Below, piece by piece: positions 1 through 5,333 of a stretch of 5,333 nucleotides of DNA. The notes beneath the pieces were generated by a model, which was not told the DNA's origin, made no database searches, and saw nothing but the letters and a program-made list of their open reading frames with translations. Every line of letters starts with the position of its first letter. Positions within the stretch are counted from its first letter, which is position 1. A program made the position numbers and the translations under genes. The DNA is from Betaproteobacteria bacterium (GTDB lineage Bacteria > Pseudomonadota > Gammaproteobacteria > Burkholderiales > SG8-41): contig JANXSE010000220.1 of assembly GCA_025356695.1 (NCBI GenBank), positions 1 to 5,333 of the forward strand, in the 5' to 3' direction.

Positions 1-354
1 GCGATTGCCGGCGACAAACCAGCCGCGTTCGGCCAGTTGCTGATGGTGGGCGACGAAATCGCCGGCCGGCACGCAGTCACCGTCGCTGAAAATAATATAG
101 TCGGCATCGCTTGCCGACAGCGCGCGATTGCGTATCGCCGCAGCGCGAAAGCCGCGGTCTTCATGCCACAGGTGCTTGACCGGCAGCTTGGTGCGTTGGC
201 GAAAATCATCGACAATCTTGCGCGTTGCTTCGCTTGAGCCGTCATCGGCAATCAGCAAGTCGAAGGTTTGCACCGACTGCGCCTGATAACCCGCCAGCAC
301 CGCCGTCAGCGCATCGGGGCGGTTATAGGTGGTAACGATAACCGCGGTTTTCAC
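1..354 (-). CDS. Family 2 glycosyltransferase, N-terminal part (cut by window edge)
   Basis: The first 118 codons of a GT-A fold, family 2 glycosyltransferase; the 3' end lies outside the window. The protein opens with MKTAVIVTTYNRPDALTAVL, the usual first strand and helix of GT2 enzymes. It then shows LIADDGSS (about residues 34-41), a nucleotide-sugar binding site, the segment EDRGFRAAAIRNRAL (65-79), and FSDGDCVP (89-96), whose DGD is the DxD-type metal and nucleotide-diphosphate site. The GFRAA-IRNRA plus DGDC pattern matches a proteobacterial subgroup often found beside LPS core genes and often carrying a C-terminal galactosyltransferase-like half, which cannot be checked here. The start is GTG, overlapping the TGA of the upstream gene as GTGA; no clear Shine-Dalgarno is seen, so translational coupling is likely. 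It probably adds a sugar to the LPS core on the cytoplasmic face of the inner membrane. Donor and acceptor are unknown. Confidence 0.9.
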   Translation of the reverse strand, partial: MKTAVIVTTYNRPDALTAVLAGYQAQSVQTFDLLIADDGSSEATRKIVDDFRQRTKLPVKHLWHEDRGFRAAAIRNRALSASDADYIIFSDGDCVPAGDFVAHHQQLAERGWFVAGNR

Positions 355-1103
355 TTGTTGCGCGCGGACAGCAACATCAGTTTGAGATAGCGGTAATACG
401 CCCCTTCAGCATTGGAGACGGCGAGCATGAAGCCTTCACGCCCGTCGAGAAAACCGGCGCGCAGCACATAGGTGCGCACAAAGGTCCAGGCGCCGTGTAA
501 CACGGCGCCGGCCAGCGAAGCGGATTTGCCGCGCGCATGCATCATCTGCGCACCCGCAGTCGAATAAGTGCTCATTTTCGCCAGTGCATCATCGAGGTCG
601 CGGATCGCTTCGTGTTGCAACGGCTGGCGCAGCGAACCGGTCACACCGTCGACAATCAGCCGTTCGTGCACCAGATCATCGGAGAAGCGCGCCGCGCCGC
701 GCTGAAACAGGCGCGTGACATGGTCAGGCCACCAGCCGGAATGACGCATGATGCGCCCGCAATAACTCGATAAGCGCGGCATGCGGTAGGCCGGCAGCCG
801 ATCGACGGCGGCGATCGCCCGTTCGATTTCGGCGTGCAATTCCGGCGTCACCCATTCGTCGGCGTCGATCGACAGCACCCAGTCACCGGTGGCGAGTGCG
901 AGCGCGCGGTTTTTCTGCGGCCCGAAGCCGGGCCAGTCGGTGGTGCTTTCGACTTTTGCGCCAAGGCGGCGCGCAATTTCCGCGGTGCCATCGCTGCTCG
1001 CGGTGTCGCAGACGATGATTTCGTCGGCCCAGGCCACGGACGACAGGCAACGTTCGATCTCGGCGGCCTCGTTCTTCGTAATGACTATGACCGAAAGACT
1101 CAT
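351..1103 (-). CDS. waaE: WaaE/KdtX-type LPS core glycosyltransferase (GT2)
   Basis: A complete 250-residue family 2 glycosyltransferase, about the usual length of the WaaE/KdtX (beta-1,4-glucosyltransferase-like) group. It begins MSLSVIVITKNEAAEIERCL; VCDTASSDGT (31-40) binds the nucleotide, SIDADEW (78-84) carries the DxD metal site, and HSGWWPDHVTRLF (121-133) plus DDLVHERL (142-149) are typical of this group. The C-terminal third is basic and aromatic, suggesting peripheral membrane contact. In enterobacteria WaaE adds beta-glucose to the first heptose of the inner core; the exact sugar here is inferred, not shown. The frame stays open to 1220, but the ATG at 1103 is chosen because GGAGG lies 4 nt upstream, the start overlaps the preceding stop as ATGA, and the extra 39 residues are arginine-rich and unlike the family. 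The stop overlaps the next gene's GTG. The family call is firm and substrate specificity is not. Confidence 0.92.
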   Translation of the reverse strand: MSLSVIVITKNEAAEIERCLSSVAWADEIIVCDTASSDGTAEIARRLGAKVESTTDWPGFGPQKNRALALATGDWVLSIDADEWVTPELHAEIERAIAAVDRLPAYRMPRLSSYCGRIMRHSGWWPDHVTRLFQRGAARFSDDLVHERLIVDGVTGSLRQPLQHEAIRDLDDALAKMSTYSTAGAQMMHARGKSASLAGAVLHGAWTFVRTYVLRAGFLDGREGFMLAVSNAEGAYYRYLKLMLLSARNK

Positions 1104-2326
1104 CGGGCCTCCAATCCCGCTTCGTGGCGTGAGGTGCTGTAACCGCCGAACAACACGCCGATACTCCACGCGAAAAACAAACCCTCGACGTGGTCCATCA
1201 ACATCGAGTTGAATGCGCAACCGACGGTGAAGGTGACGACTAATCCCCGTGCCAGATCGCGTTCCAGAGCGGTTGGCAGTTTACCGGCGTGACGCCACGC
1301 GAGATAGAACAGCAGGAGCAGTGCAAACAGCCCGACCGAGCCGAGCTGGACAGCGATGTTCAAGTACTCGTTGTGCGGATTGACGGTCGGCACAAGGCTG
1401 GTGCCGCTGACCTGTCTGGCGTAGGCGTCGGCGAATCCACCGGTGCCAATACCCGCCAGCGGATGCGCGCGCACGATCGCCGCGCTGTTTAACGCATAAT
1501 CAAGTCGCTGGCCGGTGGATGTGTTTGACGCCTGGCCCAGTTGCCAGGCCTTGAAATCCTTAATCACCGTGTTAAGGCGGCCGTTCTCCGGCGCATAGCC
1601 GAGAACGACGATGGACGCAATTATGATCAACGTGCCCGTAACCAGTGCGAGGCCTTTCGTGCGCCATACCGAAAACGCGAACAACAGTGCCAGCATCGCG
1701 AGCGCAATCTGGCCGCTACGCCCCGACAGCATTAGCGTCACGTTGATCGTGGCGAGCGCGGCCAGCCCCCCCCACAGGAGTCGGGCGCGTGGCGTTGCCG
1801 CCTCGCGCGCGAGCAGCGCGAACAAATAGGCTGCGCAGGCCATCAGTATGCTCTGCGTCAGGTATTTCTTGAAGACCTCGGGTTCGTGTGCGTTGCCAAC
1901 GACTGTGCCCGCAGGCGCGAGCCCTGCCCACGTCAGATAGGACAGCACCAGTGTGAGCAACAGCGCCGCAATCAGAAAAGCGCCGGCACGGCGCCGCTCA
2001 CGTTCAGCGCAAAATAGTGTGACAAAAACCGGCACGAACGCGAGGTCGGCGTACTTGCCGAGCATGCGCACGCCTTCGGAAGCCTGTTCGCTCCACAGCA
2101 CGCCGGCGGCCAGCAGCGCGAACAGGCTGAGCGCAGCCTGCGCGACGCGGTGCCCACCGAGTACGGCGAATTTTTCGCGGAACGCGGCACCGCCTAGCCA
2201 CAGCAGAAGAACGGCGGCAAGCAAGATGTTGTCGAGCGCAACCGAGACCGGCATCGTGAAGCCGAGCGCGATCGCGCACCAAGTTGCCGCTCGCGTGGAC
2301 TGGCTGGATAGTTGGTCGAGGCGCAT
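1100..2326 (-). CDS. waaL: O-antigen ligase/polymerase family membrane protein (WaaL-like)
   Basis: A 408-residue integral membrane protein of the Wzy_C / O-antigen ligase family, with about ten or more hydrophobic segments (for example 15-48, 64-78, 94-106, 115-135, 158-173, 206-220, 226-243, 325-345, 362-376, 383-395). Family landmarks are LMLSGRSGQ (198-206), a large polar, probably periplasmic loop with TGQRLDYALNSA (271-282) and HPLAGIGTGGF (288-298), and NPHNEYL (316-322), whose His318 matches the functionally important histidine of WaaL proteins. WaaL transfers undecaprenyl-diphosphate-linked O-antigen onto lipid A-core at the periplasmic face. Wzy polymerases share this domain; the adjacent core glycosyltransferase genes favour the ligase role. 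The ATG at 2326 is chosen; a TTG at 2338 would add four residues. Neither has a clear Shine-Dalgarno. The stop overlaps the next ATG. A G8 run (1766-1773) lies within codons 185-187. Confidence 0.85.
   Translation of the reverse strand: MRLDQLSSQSTRAATWCAIALGFTMPVSVALDNILLAAVLLLWLGGAAFREKFAVLGGHRVAQAALSLFALLAAGVLWSEQASEGVRMLGKYADLAFVPVFVTLFCAERERRRAGAFLIAALLLTLVLSYLTWAGLAPAGTVVGNAHEPEVFKKYLTQSILMACAAYLFALLAREAATPRARLLWGGLAALATINVTLMLSGRSGQIALAMLALLFAFSVWRTKGLALVTGTLIIIASIVVLGYAPENGRLNTVIKDFKAWQLGQASNTSTGQRLDYALNSAAIVRAHPLAGIGTGGFADAYARQVSGTSLVPTVNPHNEYLNIAVQLGSVGLFALLLLFYLAWRHAGKLPTALERDLARGLVVTFTVGCAFNSMLMDHVEGLFFAWSIGVLFGGYSTSRHEAGLEAR
1108..1112 (-). promoter_or_regulatory. Ribosome binding site of the WaaE-type gene
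   Basis: A GGAGG Shine-Dalgarno core sits 4 nt before the ATG at 1103, inside the last codons of the upstream ligase gene. It decides the start in favour of 1103 over the longer open frame reaching 1220, and with the ATGA overlap points to coupled translation. Confidence 0.7.
1766..1773 (-). repeat. G8 homopolymer inside the ligase gene
   Basis: Eight consecutive C on the plus strand read as G8 on the coding strand, spanning Trp185-Gly186-Gly187 (TGG GGG GGG). Reading the shifted frames by hand, loss of one G meets TGA at 1740-1738, and gain of one G runs into a frame that stops at 1716. Both fall long before the conserved His318. The tract could be a slippage hotspot. Its length is moderate, and it may simply be glycine codons in GC-rich DNA. 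Confidence 0.85.
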
Positions 2327-2357
2327 AGCATTGTACAAACCACGTCATTCTACGGGA

Positions 2358-2378
2358 TTCGCGCGCGCGTAGCGCGAA
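2358..2378 (-). other. GC-rich hairpin in the gap between dehydratase and ligase genes
   Basis: TTCGCGC at 2358-2364 and GCGCGAA at 2372-2378 are perfect inverted arms (7 bp) around a 7-nt loop. Part of it is a 10-nt alternating CG run (2360-2369). It lies in the 60-bp space between the dehydratase stop (2387) and the ligase start (2326). There is no T tract after it on the minus strand, so it is not a canonical Rho-independent terminator. It could stabilise an mRNA end, damp downstream transcription or be incidental in GC-rich DNA. Confidence 0.4.
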
Positions 2379-2386
2379 CCGGTCGA

Positions 2387-4204
2387 TCAGGAATTACGAT
2401 ATTCAGGCGCCCAGCGCGCGAGCTCGCCGCGCACTTCGTCGTCGCTACGTGGTTGCGGTGCGTTTAGCCAGTCGAGCAGTTGCGTCAGCCATTCGCCGTT
2501 CTCCTGCGTCGCCTGCGCGATGCGCAGCTTCGGATGCGGCGTCGATAGGGATGCCTCATTGTCGGCAAGCAACTCTTCGTAGAGTTTTTCGCCGGGCCGC
2601 AGGCCGGTGTAGACGATCTTGATTTCGGCCTCGCTGAATCCGGATAGGCGGATCAGATCGCGTGCGAGGTCAGCGATCACCACTGGTTCGCCCATATCAA
2701 GCACGAAAATTTCACCACCCTTGCCCATCAATCCGGCTTGCATCACGAGCTGCGCGGCCTCCGGAATTGACATGAAGAAGCGCCGGATTTCCGGGTGGGT
2801 TACGGTGACCGGGCCGCCGGCGGCAATCTGTTCGCGGAATTTCGGAATCACGCTGCCGGTGCTGCCGAGCACGTTTCCGAAGCGTACCATGACGAAACGC
2901 GTGCCGGTCGCCGGCTGCAAACCCTGGCAGACCAGTTCGGCAAGGCGTTTGCTGGCACCCATTACGTTGGTAGGATTGACGGCCTTGTCGGTCGAGATCA
3001 GCACGAATTTATCGACGCCGTTTCGCACCGCGGTGCCGGCGACGACATGGGTGCCGGTGACGTTGTTGCGCACCGCCTGCCAGGCATTGTCGGTTTCCAT
3101 CAGCGGCACGTGCTTGTAAGCAGCGGCGTGGAATATCACCGACGGCCGGTAAGCGGTGACCACCTGCTCGACGCGTGCGGCGTCCTTGACGTCGCCGATT
3201 GCGCAGACGACGGGTATCGCCGGCTGCATGCGCTGGAACTCCTGCTCGACGCCATACAGCGCGAATTCGCTGAGTTCGAACAGCACCAAGCGGCGCGGCT
3301 TGAAACGCGCGACCTGACGGCACAGCTCTGATCCGATCGAGCCGCCGGCACCGGTGATCATGATCGTGCGGTCTTCGATCCAGTCCTTGAGTCCGTGGGT
3401 ATCGAGTACCACGGGATCGCGGCCGAGCAGATCGTCGAGTTCGACGTGGCGGATTTGCGAAACGGTGACGTTGCCGCTGACCAGGTCATCGTACGAAGGG
3501 ACAGTCATGACTTTGAGACCGGCATCGCGGCAAATGCTGACGGCCCGGCGGCGCGCCGTGTGCGTTGCCGCCGGCATGGCGATGATCGCGTGGTGCGCAC
3601 CAAGCCGGTCGAGGTGGCGTGGCAGTTCGTTCAACGCTGCAATCACGGTGACGCCCTGCAACTGGCGGCCGATTTTTGCCGCGTCGTCGTCGAACACGCC
3701 GGCAACGCGCCATTGCGCGCTGCGCGCAAGTTCCTTGAGCAGGTTGGCCGCGGCATCGTCGGCGCCGATCACGACCACCGGTTCACGCTCGCTGTCGGTG
3801 ATCGAACTCAGCGTGCGTTCCTTCCACATGCGGTAGGCGATGCGGCTGCCACTCATGAACACCAACAGTAGGCCAGGGTCGAACACGAACACTGTACGCG
3901 GCACCGGTAATTGCAACATGACGGCGGCGGCTGGAATTGCTAGCGCCGTGATGCCAATGGCTATCAAGATGCGCTTCAGATCGGGCAGGCTCGCGTAGCG
4001 CCAGATGCCGCGGTATAGACCGAAGTGCCAGAACACGGCCGCCTGCAGTGGAGCGACCCACAACATGGTTTCAAGCATGGTCAAAAAATGCGGTTGCGGG
4101 ATGTCAAACTCAAAGCGCAGCAGAAACGCGCCCGACCATGCAAATATCGCCGCAGCGATATCGTGCGCGAAGGCGAGTGCAGCGCGCGGATTCATCTTAA
4201 GCAT
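2387..4204 (-). CDS. wbpM: Membrane-bound UDP-HexNAc 4,6-dehydratase (WbpM/CapD/PglF family)
   Basis: A 605-residue protein of the large, membrane-anchored nucleotide-sugar dehydratase family, near the family's usual length. Residues 8-122 hold about four membrane segments with FGLYRGIWRYAS (61-72), typical of this family. A Rossmann-like domain follows (VVVIGADDAAANLL, 143-156). The C-terminal catalytic SDR domain has the NAD(P) motif TGAGGSIGSE (284-293), AAAYKHVPLME (360-370), STDKAVNPTNVMGASKR (404-420) and GLRPGEKLYEEL (534-545). The usual SDR tyrosine is Met415, four residues before Lys419, as in WbpM-type enzymes with a Ser/Thr-Met-Lys triad. It removes water from UDP-GlcNAc (or a related sugar) to give the 4-keto-6-deoxy intermediate used for QuiNAc, FucNAc or bacillosamine-type sugars, in the cytoplasm at the membrane. 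The ATG at 4204 is chosen because GGAGA lies 6 nt upstream; it overlaps the preceding gene by 8 bp. An ATG at 4195 is the alternative. Confidence 0.95.
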   Translation of the reverse strand: MLKMNPRAALAFAHDIAAAIFAWSGAFLLRFEFDIPQPHFLTMLETMLWVAPLQAAVFWHFGLYRGIWRYASLPDLKRILIAIGITALAIPAAAVMLQLPVPRTVFVFDPGLLLVFMSGSRIAYRMWKERTLSSITDSEREPVVVIGADDAAANLLKELARSAQWRVAGVFDDDAAKIGRQLQGVTVIAALNELPRHLDRLGAHHAIIAMPAATHTARRRAVSICRDAGLKVMTVPSYDDLVSGNVTVSQIRHVELDDLLGRDPVVLDTHGLKDWIEDRTIMITGAGGSIGSELCRQVARFKPRRLVLFELSEFALYGVEQEFQRMQPAIPVVCAIGDVKDAARVEQVVTAYRPSVIFHAAAYKHVPLMETDNAWQAVRNNVTGTHVVAGTAVRNGVDKFVLISTDKAVNPTNVMGASKRLAELVCQGLQPATGTRFVMVRFGNVLGSTGSVIPKFREQIAAGGPVTVTHPEIRRFFMSIPEAAQLVMQAGLMGKGGEIFVLDMGEPVVIADLARDLIRLSGFSEAEIKIVYTGLRPGEKLYEELLADNEASLSTPHPKLRIAQATQENGEWLTQLLDWLNAPQPRSDDEVRGELARWAPEYRNS

Positions 4205-5192
4205 GCTGCGTCTCCGCGGTCCCGAGCCTGCGCTCGACTGTCGCGATCAGCAAAACGTAGATGACTGCGATTGTCAACAGCACGCCGGTCCGCAAGGTTG
4301 CATCGCCGCGAACTCCGGCGAGCGCGAGTGCGGATACTGTCGTCATCAGGGCGCATTCGGCAAGCAGAGTTCTGCGATGGCCCCAACCGGCCTGTACCAA
4401 CCGTTGGTAATAGTGTTCGCGGTGCGCCTGCCACACGAGGGCGCCGCGCGCGAGCCGCCGCAACAGCGTCAGCGTTGCATCGACGATGAATGGCGAGAAC
4501 ACCACCGCGCCGAACCACAGCGGCCAGTCGCCGCGCTGCCAGCCGGCAATCGCGCTGATCGCCGCCAGAAAGCCGAGCGGAATCGCGCCGGCGTCGCCCA
4601 TGAACACGCGCGCCGGAGGAAGGTTGTAAATGAGGAATCCGGCCGCAGCGGTCGCCACCGACAGATTGAGCATTGCGAAGTAAACGTCGTTGGCGCACAA
4701 CGCGGCAACGCCGTAGCTGCCGAATCCAAACGCCGTCATGACGCCGGCGAGACCGTCGGAGCCGTCCATGAAGTTATAGAGGTTGGTCATCCACGCGATC
4801 GCCAGCGTTGCCGCCAGCGCGGCCCACAGGCCGTGCGTGTCGGACACGAAGACCGCAGTGGCGAGAGCGGCGGCGGCGAGATGGGCGAGCATGCGCCAGA
4901 CCACGGGGATGCTGCGCATGTCATCGAACAGCGAGATCGCAATCAGCAGCACCAGCGCGATCAGCACGCGCGTATCGATCACGGCACCGCCATAAATGCC
5001 GGCGGCACAGATACCGGCAAGGATGCCGAGACCGCCGATGCGCGGCTTCGGCGTCGCGTGTAGCGAACGTTGATTGGGATGGTCGAGCACCAGCGCCGCC
5101 GCACGGCTGCGCAGCAGCACGTTGATAACGAGCGCGGCGACGAGCAGTGCGAGCAGCGGTGGAATTGCGACGGTGGACAAGAACGCAGGCAT
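4197..5192 (-). CDS. wbpL: Polyprenyl-phosphate sugar-1-phosphate transferase (WbpL/WecA/MraY family)
   Basis: A 331-residue multi-pass membrane protein of the PNPT family, which moves a HexNAc-1-phosphate from a UDP-sugar to undecaprenyl phosphate and so starts O-antigen synthesis on the cytoplasmic face. Roughly ten hydrophobic segments alternate with conserved loops: HPNQRSLHATPKPRIGGLGI (38-57), LFDDMRSIP (88-96) with the Asp90-Asp91 pair, NLYNFMDGSDGLAG (137-150), VFMGDAGAIPLG (196-207) and HREHYYQRL (257-265). The last motif fits WbpL-type enzymes better than WecA's HIHH pattern. Pairing with the WbpM-type dehydratase just downstream suggests a 6-deoxy-HexNAc or GlcNAc donor (inference). 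The ATG at 5192 is taken because an in-frame TAG at 5213-5211 limits the start; no good Shine-Dalgarno precedes it, and a CTG at 5201 is the only other candidate noted. It overlaps the dehydratase start by 8 bp. Confidence 0.93.
   Translation of the reverse strand: MPAFLSTVAIPPLLALLVAALVINVLLRSRAAALVLDHPNQRSLHATPKPRIGGLGILAGICAAGIYGGAVIDTRVLIALVLLIAISLFDDMRSIPVVWRMLAHLAAAALATAVFVSDTHGLWAALAATLAIAWMTNLYNFMDGSDGLAGVMTAFGFGSYGVAALCANDVYFAMLNLSVATAAAGFLIYNLPPARVFMGDAGAIPLGFLAAISAIAGWQRGDWPLWFGAVVFSPFIVDATLTLLRRLARGALVWQAHREHYYQRLVQAGWGHRRTLLAECALMTTVSALALAGVRGDATLRTGVLLTIAVIYVLLIATVERRLGTAETQHA
4211..4215 (-). promoter_or_regulatory. Ribosome binding site of the dehydratase gene
   Basis: GGAGA lies 6 nt before the ATG at 4204, within the last codons of the upstream transferase gene. 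The ATG at 4195 has only a weak AAG upstream, so this site supports the longer start and an 8-bp coding overlap. Confidence 0.6.
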
Positions 5193-5215
5193 CGATGGCA
5201 GAGGTCGCGGCTAAA

Positions 5216-5237
5216 GGCGCGATGATACCATCGCGCC
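5216..5237 (-). promoter_or_regulatory. Perfect 9-bp inverted repeat upstream of the WbpL-like gene
   Basis: The arms GGCGCGATG (5216-5224) and CATCGCGCC (5229-5237) are perfect complements around a 4-nt loop. On the minus strand the stem is followed by only TTTAG, so as a terminator for the upstream gene it is weak. It ends 23 nt before the ATG at 5192. It could be a partial terminator or attenuator, an operator, or a hairpin in the 5' leader. The repeat itself is plain; its role is inferred. Confidence 0.5.
5222..5230 (-). promoter_or_regulatory. Possible extended -10 promoter element for the WbpL-like gene
   Basis: The minus strand reads TGGTATCAT, one mismatch from the extended -10 consensus TGnTATAAT, in the centre of the inverted repeat. 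Transcription would begin near 5215, giving a leader of roughly 23 nt. No good -35 hexamer is found at 16-18 bp spacing, which extended -10 promoters can tolerate. This is a weak pattern match only. Confidence 0.25.
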
Positions 5238-5264
5238 GCGCGCACTCCGTCGATGCCGGCGGCG

Positions 5265-5333
5265 TCAGGCGGGCAGGACTTCGCGATAGACCGCGAGCGT
5301 GCGGTCGATGACCGCGGGGAGGGAGAGTTCGCC
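5265..5333 (-). CDS. C-terminal fragment of an upstream gene, possibly a GT4 glycosyltransferase
   Basis: The last 22 codons and TGA of a gene entering from the window edge; the protein ends SLPAVIDRTLAVYREVLPA. This helical tail resembles the C-terminal ends of many family 4 (group 1) glycosyltransferases, which would fit the LPS context, but 22 residues cannot settle it. A sugar-modifying enzyme is an alternative. No competing frame on the plus strand makes a better gene. It is separated from the WbpL-like gene by 72 bp, a larger gap than the overlaps elsewhere in the cluster. Confidence 0.6.
   Translation of the reverse strand, partial: GELSLPAVIDRTLAVYREVLPA

Noticed and set aside
1104..1220. 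A 39-residue N-terminal extension of the WaaE-type protein.
   Set aside because: It overlaps the end of the ligase gene, is arginine-rich and unlike the family, while the ATG at 1103 has GGAGG upstream and fits the family N-terminus.
2330..2352. TACAAT (2335-2330) and TAGAAT (2352-2347) on the minus strand as -10 elements for the ligase gene.
   Set aside because: No -35-like hexamer lies at 16-18 bp from TAGAAT or at 17 bp from TACAAT, and TACAAT is so close to the ATG at 2326 that transcription would start inside the gene.
2358..2378. A Rho-independent terminator after the dehydratase gene.
   Set aside because: The stem is GC-rich but is followed by TCCCGTAG rather than a T tract, so it is kept only as an unassigned hairpin.
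2795..3871. Several 158-178 codon plus-strand frames opposite the dehydratase gene.
   Set aside because: All are shadows of the conserved WbpM-type reading frame, with arginine/histidine-rich products and no family motifs.
4005..5063. A 352-codon open frame on the plus strand, opposite the transferase and the start of the dehydratase gene.
   Set aside because: It lies antisense to two clearly conserved genes, its product is a low-complexity mix rich in His, Arg, Gln and Gly with no recognisable domain, and long antisense frames are expected in GC-rich DNA.
1..5333. Defence system, mobile element, CRISPR array or RNA gene.
   Set aside because: The coding frames and two short gaps account for the whole window; no transposase, integrase, nuclease, spaced direct repeats or tRNA-like fold was seen.

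Overview
The window is a compact lipopolysaccharide (LPS) assembly cluster from a GC-rich Gram-negative bacterium. Gene content (WbpL/WbpM-type O-antigen initiation, a WaaL-type ligase, a WaaE/KdtX-type core glycosyltransferase) and GC-rich codon use fit a proteobacterium, most likely beta or gamma; a finer placement is not supported. All six genes, two of them cut by the window ends, lie on the minus strand, so the reading order is from high to low coordinates. No tRNA, rRNA, CRISPR array, insertion sequence or phage gene was seen.

Layout in transcription order: (1) 5333-5265, the last 22 codons of a gene entering from outside, perhaps a GT4-type glycosyltransferase. (2) 5264-5193, a 72-bp gap holding a perfect 9-bp inverted repeat that overlaps an extended -10-like sequence. 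(3) 5192-4197, a WbpL/WecA-like polyprenyl-phosphate sugar-1-phosphate transferase. (4) 4204-2387, a WbpM/CapD-type UDP-HexNAc 4,6-dehydratase, overlapping gene 3 by 8 bp. (5) 2386-2327, a 60-bp gap with a GC-rich hairpin. (6) 2326-1100, an O-antigen ligase/polymerase-family membrane protein carrying a G8 run. (7) 1103-351, a WaaE/KdtX-type family 2 glycosyltransferase, overlapping gene 6 by 4 bp (ATGA). (8) 354-1, the N-terminal 118 codons of a second family 2 glycosyltransferase starting at GTG, overlapping gene 7 by 4 bp (GTGA).

How the genes could work together (inference from families): the dehydratase starts synthesis of a 6-deoxy-N-acetylhexosamine nucleotide sugar; the WbpL-like enzyme puts the first sugar-phosphate on undecaprenyl phosphate; other glycosyltransferases extend the glycan; the WaaL-like protein joins finished O-antigen to lipid A-core in the periplasm; and the two GT2 enzymes build the core oligosaccharide that accepts it. 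No previously undescribed system is evident. The points most worth a second look are a G8 homopolymer in the ligase gene where any one-base slip truncates the protein, and the inverted repeat ahead of the initiating transferase.
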